From assembly GCA_023376005.1 (NCBI GenBank), contig CM042151.1:78204696-78268695 (forward strand): a stretch of 64,000 nucleotides of DNA, given 5' to 3'. Made by a program: the position numbers and the translations under genes. The DNA is from Doryteuthis pealeii. Taxonomy: Eukaryota > Mollusca > Cephalopoda > Myopsida > Loliginidae. How positions within the stretch are numbered: position 1 is the first letter of the stretch; each line of letters starts with the position of its first letter. Positions 34,116 through 45,061 of the stretch are shown here, one piece after another. Below the pieces are notes generated by a model. That model did not search any database, was not told the origin of the DNA, and saw nothing but the letters and a program-made list of their open reading frames with translations.

Positions 34116-34754
34116 TTTAAAAAGATATTTTTCCATCTTTTTTCCGTCCCATTGAAACGATGGTAATTACAGCAGAATAACTAAAAATTGGTAAGAAAAT
34201 AAAGAGAATTTACAAAAGGAGACAATATGGTAATTCAAAAGATTTATTTAATAAACAAAAAAAAAACTAGTGACTTTATGCTGCAATTAACAATTTTAAG
34301 GCACAGAGACAAAAAGGGAAAATACAATAAAAGAAAGTGGTCACACAAAGGGTTTCTACTCACAGTTTTGTAAGTTAAAAAATTAAAATAAAAGGTATAC
34401 AAAAAAATGTTCACTTCTTTCTATCGGCAGTCAGTAGCAGGCGAACTTTCCGTCCGGGTGAAGATACAAGGTTGCTGTCCCTTCATTCTTGGGTGATTAC
34501 TGCTACGATGATGGGGCAGAAATTTCGTCTGGACGTGCTGCGTCTCAAGAATTGTTTAAGGCCCAAATGCCTTCAAATGAAGTTTCTTGCTTCTTACAAA
34601 TAAAAGGTACAATATCATAAAATAAAGTCAGTTTTTCAAGCCAACACTAGACAATAAAAAGTAAATTTTACCTTCTTCTCTGATGAAAGTTTAAGTTCAA
34701 TAAAAAATATTGGTTTTAAATACTGACTTATAACAAATACAATTTAAAATAATT
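34116..34754. other. Unassigned sequence
   Basis: No gene. A somewhat GC-richer patch (about 34430-34560) is present without an open frame of interest. Confidence 0.35.
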
Positions 34755-34935
34755 CATCTTCTCCTCTGGAGAAGAAATAAACTCACTCTGTGAGCCAAAA
34801 TGTAATATTTTGGTTTTCCAAATATACAAAAACAATTCAAATTCTTTCTTTTCCTCTGGAAAAGAAAATACTTACTCCGTGAGCAAAAAATATAATATTT
34901 GGGTATTCCAAATATACAATAAATAATTCTGGGAA
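34755..34935. repeat. Two-unit tandem repeat, about 90-95 bp
   Basis: Both units contain tcctctgga, gaagaaataaactcactctg or its variant, gtgagccaaaatgtaatatt, and ttccaaatatacaa. The minus-strand frame through it is just this duplication. Confidence 0.75.
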
Positions 34936-35870
34936 AGACTATGAAAAAACTTTTTCTTGTTTTAACAATCTTCGTCTTACCCCGGTGCATAAAATTTTAC
35001 GCTGACTCAAAGTCGAACCCTTTCAAATCCAATCCTTTGTCTGTCGAATTTCGCGCCCCTTTTTTTGGGAACAGGAAACCAGCCTTGTTTCTCAAAACCC
35101 TAAAAAAATCCAACCAATCGCAGACCGGCACTGAAGAATCCGAGAATTCTATGGGCGTTACCTGATAAAAATAGAACCTTTACAAAAAAATAAATTCGTA
35201 TATTCGCCCAAATTAACGCTAGTCATAAAAAAATTAAAAATAAACATTGAACTACCTTCAACGCATATTTCAAGTTAAAAAAAATTCTCAAAATAGGTTA
35301 AATATAGAAAATAAAAATCGCCCATTCCAACCAGTATAAATTTCACTCTGAATGATGAACTGAATCAGGAACCTATTTTTCCCATGCGCACCTGCCAAAT
35401 AGCTTTTGAAAAAAGCCGATACATTGGAAATTGCGGGGAAAAAATCAGCTGTCATTAAAGCGGTCACAGTCTGTGTCTAATTATACATTGTAAAATGAAT
35501 CCACACTTTAAGTCCACTTAATTCGGTCACAGTTTTACAAAAAAGAATTGTTCTCAAAAATGAAAATAAATAAATAAAAAGAATCGTTTTCACCTATAGC
35601 AGGCTTAAAGATACACAAGAAAAACATATATTCCACTAAACTTGCATTTACGCCAGTCATACGAATCTTCATTTTTTCTTTTTAAATTGAAATTGACGTT
35701 TTCCTAGCCAAGTTTTTTCTTTTCTTTCAATTATAGTTTTTAACCCTAACTTATGCACTGCAAATTTCTTCGCTCATTTTCATGTTGAAAACGAAATTAA
35801 AATTAACTAATTAACTAAATCGATTATTTGAGGTAAAATTCGAAAGTAGTAACATAATGAGCATAAATAA
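34936..35870. other. Unassigned AT-rich sequence
   Basis: A CCAATC motif occurs near 35115 without other promoter evidence. The short frame at 34941-35165 has no recognised family. From about 35800 the text resembles the terminus of the hAT-like group. Confidence 0.35.
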
Positions 35871-35900
35871 CAATAATAATAATAATAATAATAGTAGTAG
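35869..35900. repeat. (AAT)n microsatellite at the LINE boundary
   Basis: Units of AAT followed by AGT directly abut the LINE 3' fragment. Confidence 0.85.
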
Positions 35901-36244
35901 TAAACTTGTCATTGGATTTTGCAGTGCCAACAGATCACAGGGTGAAGCTAAAGGAAAAGGAAAAAATGGACAAATATCTGGACCTTGCCAGAGAACTGAA
36001 AAAATTATGGAATATGAAAGTGAAAGTGATACCAATTGTAGTTGGTGCACTTGGAACAGTCCCAAAAGGGTTGGAAAAGGGTCTGGAATGTTTGGAATCA
36101 GAGGAAGGATTGAAACCATTCAGAATACTGCACTGCTGCAATCTGCCAGAATACTCAGAAGAGTCCCGGAGACCTGAGAAGACTTGCTGTCACTCAGACT
36201 CCAATGAAAGACCATCAGCTAATGCTGATGTGAAAAATATTTAA
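35901..36244 (+). mobile_element. R2-like LINE, extreme C-terminal fragment
   Basis: The frame reads LDFAVPTDHRVKLKEKEKMD, then YLDLARELKKLW and VIPIVVGALGTVPKGLEKGL. This is the same C-terminal nuclease-domain tail as in the LINE at 29211-31097 (IDVTVPND...PVVIGAIGRV). Only the last roughly 110 residues survive, 5'-truncated at an (AAT)n run. There is no genuine start codon. Confidence 0.75.
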
Positions 36245-37199
36245 AACTTTTCTAGCCAGACGCCAAGGCTATGGTCCCTATTTTTAAAAACTTTTTTTCC
36301 GGTGAAAGCCGTGATTGTCAAGAGTATCCAACGAAGATCAAACTGACTACTCTACGTTAACCCGAAAAATTCGTAGAACAATCAATATTTATATGAAAAT
36401 CAATAAGCTGTTAATAATATGGGTTTAATGGGATTTTTAAAGTTTTAAAATGAATTCTAAAAAATCTATTCGTACCCTTGCCATGCCTTGGATATATACA
36501 TGAAAGAAAATTCGTAAGGAACTTTTAGCTTTAACACCGCCAATTTTCTGACTCGATTATTTTCTCTACTACGATCCATTACGTTGCACTGTGAATTTTT
36601 AAGGTAAATAATATTTGGATGTGTATTTTTTTAAATTAAAGAAACTTGAGTCTAGTGTTAAATAAAGAAAGTACTGGTAGGTTAATTATTCTTAAAAACA
36701 TAATCGTTTAAGTCGTCTGAATTGCTCAAGTTGAAAAATGTAAACTTTAGTGTTGTTTGTATTCGTCACTAATACTAACTTTTAATGGTTGTTTATATAG
36801 TTTTATTTTCATTTGTACGTATTGTATTCGTTATTTTTCATTTGCTGTATCTTATTCGAATTATTTTTGGTTAATTTGTGATTGATTTACTTTTGTACAC
36901 TACGAAGGACCATTCATAGTAGAATCATGTATTATTTTAACATTACAACAACAAAAACAAAATGTAGTTTTAACTTGTCTGTTTGAAAATTACCTTCATT
37001 TTGTTTGGGATTTTTTTCGATTTATTCGTATAATGTCAGACAAGACCCTTACTTTGTGTTCATCTTTATAACTACGGTTGTTAAATGTTGTAAATTTAAA
37101 TACGTTGGTTTTTGTGTACATATTTATGCAAATGTATATAATTTTCATGTACGGAAGCCCTGAAAGAAAATAAAAGATTAGTACTTGTTCAGAATATCC
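36245..37199. other. AT-rich DNA without genes
   Basis: Nothing recognised. Confidence 0.4.
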
Positions 37200-37710
37200 C
37201 TCTGATGAAATGAAGATCTGGGTTATGTGGAGTACCTCTTTTTTATATTACTCCCAGGTCCACTCTGACCTGGAGTTGTAGTACCTGTTAGACTCCCATC
37301 TATGGGACAAATAGATCTGTTTAAAAATCATTTGTATTCAATAGGAATATTTGATGCTATATAACTGTAAATTATTTTAATTCAGAATTGTTGCTCAAAG
37401 CTATAATTATTTACTAAGGATTATTATTTGTTACTTGAAACCATATAAGTGTCTGCAAACAAATGAGTATCATTAATTAGAAATAATGACTTGAAACCAT
37501 ATAATAATTAGTTAGGAATCCTTGAGATCATACAACTTTGTGCAAATTATTTGTATTTGATAAGAATACTCGATATCATATAACTGTGTGTAAAACTCTC
37601 TCTCCAAATGTATACATATAACTGTCCAGTGTACACAATTCCCTAACCTCTAAGCATAAAATAACCCTAGATGAGTTGACCTGCCATTAAAATCAATCTC
37701 AATAATAGCA
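37200..37710 (+). repeat. Dispersed repeat family D
   Basis: attactcccaggtccactct, gacctggagttgtagtacct, gttagactcccatctatggg, caaatagatctgtttaaaaa, and the end gacctgccattaaaatcaat. Interior contains repeated atcatataactgtgtg-type blocks, suggesting internal expansion. Confidence 0.75.
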
Positions 37711-37879
37711 CCCCCATTTTTCATGAGGAACAACACTTTTTTAAATGTTTAAATTTTTTTTTCAAACCTTCCTGAAATATAACAGCAAAAATTATTATTT
37801 TTATCTCATGCATCATTCCAAACAGTCTTTAATAACACCTTCTTTTAGTTATTTACATTAATTAAACATATAGACCATG

Positions 37880-37908
37880 CCTATATATATATATATATAT
37901 ATATATAA
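37880..37908. repeat. (TA)n microsatellite
   Basis: Thirteen or so TA units on the left of a hairpin-forming inverted repeat. Confidence 0.9.
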
Positions 37909-37990
37909 TGAATAGAGAATAAATGAGAAAAAATGAGAAAAGTATTGGCATATAAAGGTGCTCAATGCTAATAAAGCAGAGCAGATTTAC

Positions 37991-38230
37991 AATCAATAAT
38001 AATGGTATTATGGATAGTATAAACTCATAACTATAAGTTTTATGCTTACGCAATCTTCAGATGAGTCAAATGGCATTATAACATTCCATCATGTGAACAC
38101 GCTTCACGTTTATATAAACGCTAAAAAACTACTGGTTTTTAAAATCTCAACCATTTGACTCGTCTGAAGATTGCGTAAGCATGAAACTTATAGTTATGAG
38201 TTTATAATATCCATAATATCATTATTATTG

Positions 38231-38233
<3 letters not shown>
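37991..38233. repeat. Hairpin: 83-bp inverted repeat
   Basis: Arm 37991-38073 (aatcaataataatggtatta onward) is the inverse of arm 38151-38233 with only about five mismatches. The 77-base loop holds cgtttatataaacg, a small perfect palindrome. (TA)n tracts lie on both sides, as though a palindromic element inserted into a TA tract. No open frame. Confidence 0.85.

Positions 38234-38263
<30 letters not shown>
38234..38263. repeat. (TA)n microsatellite
   Basis: Borders the right arm of the hairpin. Confidence 0.9.
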
Positions 38264-38265
<2 letters not shown>

Positions 38266-38286
38266 GTAAAGATTTGTATATCCTCT

Positions 38287-38617
38287 ATTGATGGCTAAAT
38301 GATTTGGTGTAAAACTATCAAATTTAGTCTCAGCCTGTAGGGTGTCTACCTCAGAACCACAAGATTCTGGGTTCAATACCGATCCTCGCAATCTCAGCCC
38401 ATGATTAGCACAGCATGATCTGTGCTGTAAATTGGGAAGCTGATGGTAGGTGTGGCATGCCATCTCTGATACAAAAGCAATATCCCTGATCTAGCACTAG
38501 TGAAAAGGGGATAGACACCCTAGCTGATACCCATAATAGGCTACTCTGCCTACTTTACTTTCTTTTTTACTATATACTAAATTTGATAGTTTTACACTAA
38601 ATCATTTAGCCATCAAT
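38287..38617. repeat. 42-bp inverted repeats bracketing a SINE
   Basis: 38287-38328 (attgatggctaaatgatttg onward) and 38576-38617 are inverse copies with one mismatch. The intervening 247 bases are a family 1 SINE. Confidence 0.85.
38329..38575 (+). mobile_element. tRNA-derived SINE, family 1
   Basis: ctcagcctgtagggtgtcta (box A-like), gggttcaataccg (box B), ctgatggtaggtgtggcatg, cactagtgaaaaggggatag, and the terminal tttactttctttttta. Located exactly between inverted repeats. Confidence 0.85.
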
Positions 38618-38636
38618 TTTTTCCCAATTATGATTA

Positions 38637-38637
38637 T

Positions 38638-38671
<34 letters not shown>

Positions 38672-39018
38672 TTCGTAAAATATATACACACACACGTACA
38701 CACAAAACACCTAAAAAAATGCTCAATGTCATTTTTCAATACATATGCACACACGCGCACACACACACACACACCATAAAAGAATATTTGACGTCATATT
38801 TCAAACCGTCTACCTTTCCAGCATTCTCTTCAAATTTTAAACAGATTGATAAACAAGGACTATCACAGTCTTCCTCCAACAAAAGCTTTGAAGATCTACT
38901 TAACAGATCGAAACACTGCTGCATCGGCTAATAAACTTGCCAATCATTTTATTTAAACCTGTGTTTTTTCAAATTTCTCACATATCGTCGGATTCAATTC
39001 CATCTCTTTTCACATACG

Positions 39019-39061
<43 letters not shown>
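38637..39061. repeat. Cluster of (CA)n and (TA)n microsatellites
   Basis: CA/TA tracts near 38638-38672, 38747-38774 and 39015-39061, separated by unremarkable sequence. The small frames crossing them are artefacts. Confidence 0.9.
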
Positions 39062-39064
<3 letters not shown>

Positions 39065-40125
39065 GTACTGGCAAAATGAGCCTAAAATGCATTTTTGGCA
39101 AAATGACTTCAGAAAATAATTTACCCAAAATCAGGGAATTATCGGATTTTAATGAAATTTTCAGTGTTTATTTATCAATGAATGATCTTTTTAATGTATT
39201 ATTTATTTTATTTCAAAACTTTCTCATTTTTTTCAGGTTACTTAATTTTGACCCCCGCCCCTCTTATGTTGGGGGCGTAACATTTTTGTGAGTTGGTCAT
39301 TTTCTATATGAATTACAGTATAAATAAAGAGATAAAAGACCGAAGTTATGAATAGAAACAAAAAAAAAAATTTTTACAGTGGGTTTTCTATGAGAAAATA
39401 AGTACTGAAAATCGAAAAATAAAATGTAAAAAAATAATAAATAATTAATTTTTTGGAGATTTCTTTTTTACTCATTTCGATAAGTATTTAATTGGCTATT
39501 ATCTTATAAAAGAAAAAATTATACATTGATATTTTTTCTGCTTAAAAAGTGTGGGGGGGGGGTACATTTTCAATAGAGTTTTTCTTCAAAACTTATTACT
39601 TTTTGCACCTAAAATAAGGTTTGCATTAAATAGATATTCATTTCTAGAATCTAAAAATATAACATTTTAAACTCAACATCAGGCTTTTCATATTTTAAAT
39701 GAATTTTATATATTAATTTTTCATAGCAAAAATACTAAATTAAAGTTTTGAAATAAAATAATTGATGCATTATAAAATTCATTAATTGATGAATCAATAC
39801 TGAAAATTTCATTAAAATCGGATAATTATCTGATTTTTGGTAAATTTTTTTGAAATCGCGAATGTTTCAATAAAATTGTAAATATGCACTTAACACCATT
39901 GAAAAAGAGACAGAATGGTGGATCAGGTCGAAATTGACCAAAACAAATCCCTTTAAATGTATTAAAAATAAACTGCATATGTAATGATATTTTTTTCTTT
40001 TTTTTTAATGATGGTCATTATGTTACTACTTATCAATTTAGACAAAGTTTGACCTTAAATAATAGATTTAATTATTTTTAATTCACTTTTAAAACTTGTA
40101 GCAGCCGATTTTTTGCCAGTGCCTA
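39062..40125. mobile_element. hAT-like non-autonomous transposon in a (TA)n tract, 1.06 kb
   Basis: Ends TAGGTACTGGCAAAAT and TTTTTTGCCAGTGCCTA in inverse. Flanks are (TA)n on both sides, compatible with an ATATATAT 8-bp target duplication. The interior matches 12856-13889 in reverse (gaccttaaataatagattta, gacagaatggtggatcaggt, ggttacttaattttgaccc). No transposase. Confidence 0.8.
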
Positions 40126-40158
<33 letters not shown>

Positions 40159-40498
40159 TAAATATTTTTTTTTACTAAGGCACTTACAAAATTGAACTTG
40201 ATCCTATATATTTAACTAATGTAATATGTCCTATATATTTAATTAATTTGAAAAGTGTTAAAGGCTGTTTAGACTTTGCCTGCTGGACTACCGGTTTCGA
40301 TTTCTGTCGGAGGGAAATCGTTAGTATACATCGCTGATGAGACTTAATAAAGTTGAAACAGACTGTACGATGTTCTAGCATCGCATGATCGTTTGCAAAA
40401 TTAACTTGTCATGGTTATTTTTCTATAATTATCGAATTTTATACGATATTCGCATTGTAATTGCCTTCAAGCAAAAAAAAATATATAAATAATAATAC

Positions 40499-40545
<47 letters not shown>

Positions 40546-41063
40546 TTTTTTTTGTTTTTTTTTTAATATTTGAATAGTTGTTATTATTATCATAATTAAG
40601 ATATTTTATGTGGGCATATGAGAAGAGAGAATTTTCATTGGGGATATTTTCTCTATTCGATTTTCTCAGTCTTTTTTAAATACAATTTGATGAGACTAGA
40701 CTCATATTGAGTCTCTGGTCGAAATGAATTTTTAAAATTCAAATGATGGTTTAAGTTTTTCGTTGTTTGAAAGTTAAATATTGCTCTGTATATAATTGAT
40801 TTATTAGTTATGTACAGATTATACATTGAGCTCTCTTAGGGGTTTATAAAGATCTGTGTATTAATCTATAAGTTTGCACCTACATGAGCATACAGTATGG
40901 ATGTACAGTGAGATATAAATAAATCATCCCTTAGTTACCAATCAATTGGATTATTTTACTTTATATATATATATATATATATATAATGCATACAAATTAT
41001 AGTTATTTTTCTAGCATCCAGTTTCCTTTTACTGACTTTCATTTTTTTATTTCATTATTTCAG
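40126..41063. repeat. (TA)n tracts and AT-rich intron-like sequence before ZNF-C
   Basis: TA tracts near 40126-40152, 40500-40540 and 40960-40985. A polypyrimidine stretch ending atttcattatttcag (acceptor AG at 41062-41063) closes the region. Confidence 0.7.
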
Positions 41064-41162
41064 GTTGCAAAAATTTGAATATTGCATCCAAAGGAGAGGA
41101 AGAAAAAAGGGAAACTTTTTCCCTAACTGAACAAAAAATATCAAACAATCTTTATTGCAAAT
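41064..41162 (+). other. Probable 5' UTR start of the ZNF-C exon
   Basis: Follows the acceptor-like ttatttcag. A TAA lies in frame upstream of the ATG at 41163, supporting this ATG as the first usable start in the exon. Confidence 0.5.
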
Positions 41163-42013
41163 ATGGAGTTTCCATGTGAAGTTTGTGGAGAATCATTTTC
41201 TAAAAAAACTTTACTGACGACACATATAAGAACACACGCTAAGGAAGTCCTTCACCATTGTAAACTTTGTGGAAAAGGTTTTGCTAAAAAAGAATACTTG
41301 CATAAACACATGGACACCCATGCAGATGAGACGCCCTTTCACTGTGGAGTGTGTGGAAAATCTTTCTCTATATACAACCATTTGAAAATGCATATGACTG
41401 TTCACAAAAAACAATCATCTTTCCCATGTGAAATGTGTGACACTGTTTTTTCATGGAAAAGTGAGTTAACTTCTCACATGAGAACTCACACTGGAGAAAC
41501 TCCATATCATTGTGATGTATGTGGGAAAAGTTTTGCTAAAAACAAAACCCTTAGAGCACACATGAAAACCCACACAGGTCAGACATTTTTCTCATGTGAA
41601 GTGTGTGGCAAAACTGCACACAGAAAAGTAACTTAACTTCTCATATGAGAACTCACACTGCAGAAACTCCATATAATTGTGACATATGTGGAAAAGCATT
41701 CTCTGACAGCAGTAACATGAAAAGACACTTGCGAACTCATACCGGAGAGACACCTTTTCAGTGTACTGTATGTAATAAAGCATTCTCTACTAGCGGTAAC
41801 TTGAAAAAACACATGACAACACATACTGGTGAAACTCCCTTTCAGTGTGAAGTGTGTGATAAATCTTTCTCTCAAAATGCACACTTACAGCGACACGTAA
41901 AAACACACACTGGAGAGACATTCTTTAATTGTGAAGTTTGTGGCAAAACCTTTTTCTCGCAAAGACAATCTAAAAGCTCATATGGCAACTCACTGAACAG
42001 AAATAGTAAATAA
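41163..42013 (+). pseudogene. C2H2 zinc-finger array, ~10 fingers, two frameshifts (ZNF-C)
   Basis: Five complete fingers (starting FPCEVCGESFSKKTLL) precede a single-base loss at about 41613-41618 inside finger six, where the aromatic codon is broken. The second frame, open from 41603, gives the rest of finger six, then fingers seven to nine, and a tenth interrupted by an additional T in the run 41951-41955; ignoring that T the tenth finger would end with a stop at 41994-41996. Linkers are mostly TGETPF/Y rather than TGEKPY, so this is a different subfamily from ZNF-A/B. Zinc ligands are otherwise intact in all ten units and there are no nonsense changes within the frames, which suggests recent loss or assembly indels. 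Presumed nuclear DNA-binding role if functional. Confidence 0.85.
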
Positions 42014-42560
42014 TTTTATGAGGAAAAACAGGTTTATTTCATAAAACTTTATTGAATTAATGAAATTTGTTATCACTAATAGAGAAAAGCCATAATATAA
42101 TCTCTTTTTTAATATCAATTTTTTAATTTATCAGGAAAGCCAAGACATTCTCATGTGTGAAAAGTTAAAAAAAAAACATTCTTTTTTAAAAACATCCAAA
42201 GTACATAGTTTTCATACTGGGCTAACAGGAAGATGCTTTTATTCTTTTTTCTATAATTATGTATTTGGAGAAAAATATTATTGCCTTTCTGTTAAAGGAA
42301 TGATTTCAACTAAAATTGTCAAATTTCTGTTAAAAAAGGGATTTTAACTAAAATTGTTGTTAAATTCAGTTTGCAGCTTAATTACTTAAGATATTTCATT
42401 GTTTTTTTTTTATGATAATTCTTAAATCTGATTTGTATATCTCCATTCAAACTGATATGAATACATTGTTTTATATTGTACAGCTAATTTTATGACAGAC
42501 AAAATGGAAGAAAAATTAATATTGTTTTCTCAGTCTTTTTTCTATTTCAATTTGTTGTTT
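42014..42560. other. 3' flank of ZNF-C
   Basis: AT-rich; no gene recognised. The short frame at 42153-42347 lacks any family signal. Confidence 0.4.
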
Positions 42561-42790
42561 TTGTTGGATTTTCCATTATGAACTCAGGCAAGTTCATTTC
42601 CTGAGTTCTGATTGGCTCTTGGATTTCAGGGTTAGTAAGAACAGGGATAAGTACCCACTCTTCAGCTACCACTTTGCATTATGCCAGCAGCATGCAAGGA
42701 CTGTATTAAGTTACAGCTTGCCTGGTTCTTGTCTGCTAACTTGACGGTAGTTAGAACCCCACTGCAATGGTGAGTATCATTGTTTCTACA
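42561..42790 (+). repeat. LTR-like direct repeat, copy 1
   Basis: ccattatgaactcaggcaag, ctgattggctct (inverse CCAAT box), ggataagtacccactcttca, agcatgcaaggactgtatta, cttgtctgctaacttgacgg and ccactgcaatggtgagtatc. A second copy lies at 44085-44320 in the same orientation. Promoter-like content hints at an LTR, but terminal TG/CA and target duplications are not clear. Confidence 0.5.
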
Positions 42791-42971
42791 GTTTTTTTTC
42801 TGTTTATTTCAATTTCCCAATTCCAACATAACCACACATTCATGGTAGAGAAAAGCAACACAGATTGGATTCACTGCCCAGCATGGCAGTTCATTTGACT
42901 ATAACTTTCCAAGGGAGTCACCTGGTCATGTGATTTGAGGGTCATTCAATAAGTAATTGATGTAAGTAAAG

Positions 42972-43215
42972 CCATCGGGGTAGCCTAAAGTTGGTATCAG
43001 CCAGACAGCAAGGATGTCTATCCCTTTTTCACTAGTGTTAGACCTTGGAGATTGTATTTGCATCTGAGGTGGAGCACCACACCTACTATCAGCTCTTTAT
43101 TTTACCACACATATCTCTGTGCTACTCATACTCTGAGTTGACGTGGGCCGGTATCAAACCAGGAAGATTATGGTTCCTAGGTGAATGCTCTACTGACTGA
43201 ATTATTTTGATCTCT
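42972..43215 (-). mobile_element. tRNA-derived SINE, family 1
   Basis: Minus-strand copy: ggggtagcctaaagttggta at its 3' end, gtctatccctttttcactag, ctgaggtggagcacc, and a complement of the B box (ccggtatcaaaccagg). Confidence 0.85.
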
Positions 43216-43234
43216 CAAAAATATTTATTCTGAG

Positions 43235-43650
43235 ACTATTCAAAATGGTGGTGAATCTAACAGAGTCTTCCAGGCTTGAGCAGGTGTCTACAATGAAACT
43301 TTTTGTAGCTGAGAAGGGCAAATCATATAAAATCTACTGAAAACCATCTGATGTGCATGGAGAAGAAAGTTTTAGTCAAAAGAAATATCTACAAATGGGC
43401 TAAACATGGGTTTGCCACAACAAACCTGAATCAAAATGACAGTTCATGGAGCAGAAACACACTGACTCTCTGATAATAAAAAAAAGTCCAAGAAGCAGTA
43501 GTCAGTAAAGAAGGTCATGCTGACAGTCTTCTGGGACATGAGAGGCGCTTTTATTATTGATTTCCTTGAAAGATGCACAATTGTAAATAGTACTTCCCAT
43601 TACCAATTTTATTATGCAAAATTCCCCTTATTTTTTTAAAGATCCTTGTA
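43235..43650 (+). mobile_element. Mariner-like transposase relic
   Basis: Broken plus-strand frames read MVVNLTES, NIYKWAKHGFATTNL (N-terminal helix-turn-helix end) and, after a large deletion, KVMLTVFWDMRGAFIIDFLE-like text near 43515-43570 (the catalytic-domain FWD block). Frameshifts and stops throughout; roughly a third of a normal transposase. A short related start appears near 61745. Confidence 0.55.
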
Positions 43651-43784
43651 TATTAAGGTCAGGGTTATACTCTAGGAGGATTTGGTGAGTGCTGCACACC
43701 CACTAAGGGGCAAACCTATCAGAGATATTAAGCTCATTCAATAATACAGGGTGTGTCAGCTATCTGAGAGCAATTACTAAAGGA

Positions 43785-43965
43785 CTAGTTTAGCTCAGTT
43801 GGTAGAGCATTAACACAACTTGGTTAATCTGATCTGTATGGTAAAGTGGGGAGGTGCTCCACATCAGCAAAAAAACAATTTCCCATAGTCTAATGCTAGT
43901 AAAAAGGTGTTAGATTCATTTGATGTACAGTTGATACCAACAATAGGACACTTTGCCGATGTAAG
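43785..43965 (+). mobile_element. tRNA-derived SINE, family 1 (deleted)
   Basis: TTAGCTCAGTTGGTAGAGCA is an excellent box A; the B box and part of the body are deleted. The tail includes tctaatgctagtaaaaaggt and gataccaacaataggacac. Confidence 0.75.
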
Positions 43966-44084
43966 TTATAAATGAAAGATGATTAAATATTATGATACCT
44001 TGTTGGATTTGTCAAGTATTCAGCTCTGTTACAAGCTGACTACAAAACTATCTCTAGAGTGTTGGCAGGTGGTTTATATACAGC

Positions 44085-44320
44085 TTTGGGTTATTCCATT
44101 ATGAACTCTGGCAAGTTCACTTCCTGGGTTTTGATTGGCTGATGGTATTCAGGGTGAGTAGAGATATGGATAAGTACCCACTCTTCAGACCTCAGTCTGA
44201 ACTGTGCCAGCAGCATGCAAGGACTGTATTTAAGTTACAGCTTGCATGTTGTTCTTGTCTGCTAACTCGACGGTAGTTAGAATCCCACTGCAACAGTGAG
44301 TATTATATTGTTTCTATGTT
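44085..44320 (+). repeat. LTR-like direct repeat, copy 2
   Basis: ccattatgaactctggcaag, tgattggctgatgg, ggataagtacccactcttca, gcatgcaaggactgtattta and ctgctaactcgacggtagtt match copy 1 over about 220 bp. Between the copies lie a SINE pair and the mariner relic, not gag or pol. Confidence 0.5.
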
Positions 44321-44439
44321 ATCTGGGGGATAACTTCTTCACTATAAGTATGCAGTGACAGGAGAATAAAATGAAGCCTTGAACATAGGAATTTATTTGC
44401 AGAAAAAATTTGTTAGGAAGACTAATTGGGGAGGGTAAG

Positions 44440-44820
44440 TAAAATGCTGAGATATTAGATTTCTATATGATTGATAATCTGCCAATAGCAGTTTTATAAC
44501 ATAAAGTGATAATTCTTCCAAACTGTAGATGTGTCAGTGCTACTATATGGCTGGATCACTTGGACTTTAACAAAATGCTTGGAAAAAAAACTAGACATAA
44601 ACTACACAAGGATGCTGTGTACTCTTGTGTGCACTAATACATGATGGACCCACCTGTGTTGGCCGACCAGCAAAAAACTTACATTGAACAGCTCTGTATG
44701 GACACTGGATGCCGTGCGGAGGACTTTCCAGAATTAATGACTGATAGAGAGATGGGTGGCCAGAGATAGTGATGAGAATCCATGCTGTCAGCACAACTTG
44801 TTGATTATGAAGAAAATTGG
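44440..44820 (+). mobile_element. Non-LTR reverse-transcriptase C-terminal fragment
   Basis: Plus-strand frames read VSVLLYGWITWTLTKCLEKK, LDINYTRML, a GRPAK(T)YIEQLC-like block (after a frameshift) and DTGCRAEDFPELMTDREMG-like text. This is the conserved tail downstream of the reverse transcriptase in a very common animal LINE group, also seen in reverse at 57860-58500. Broken and partial. Confidence 0.7.
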
Positions 44821-44991
44821 TACCTGAAATTATCTTTGGTTCGGATTGGTTTATTTGTTTAACAGCATATCACCCCCTCCCCACCTTATAAGTTATTTAA
44901 TGCCAAAATTTGATTTATTTGTAAATGTTTGGTTATAATCATAACTATTCATATTTTCAACATCCCATTGCAATTATTTTTTTAATTGCCC

Positions 44992-44998
<7 letters not shown>

Positions 44999-45023
<25 letters not shown>

Positions 45024-45024
45024 C
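44999..45024. repeat. (AAT)n microsatellite
   Basis: About eight AAT units. Confidence 0.9.
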
Positions 45025-45061
45025 TGTTTATAAACAGTTATATGGTATCAGATATTCCTAA

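Noticed and set aside
35811..36141. Overlapping minus-strand and alternative plus-strand frames over the LINE end
   Set aside because: Only the frame reading VIPIVVGALGTVPKGLEKGL matches the LINE C-terminal tail; the others are shadows.
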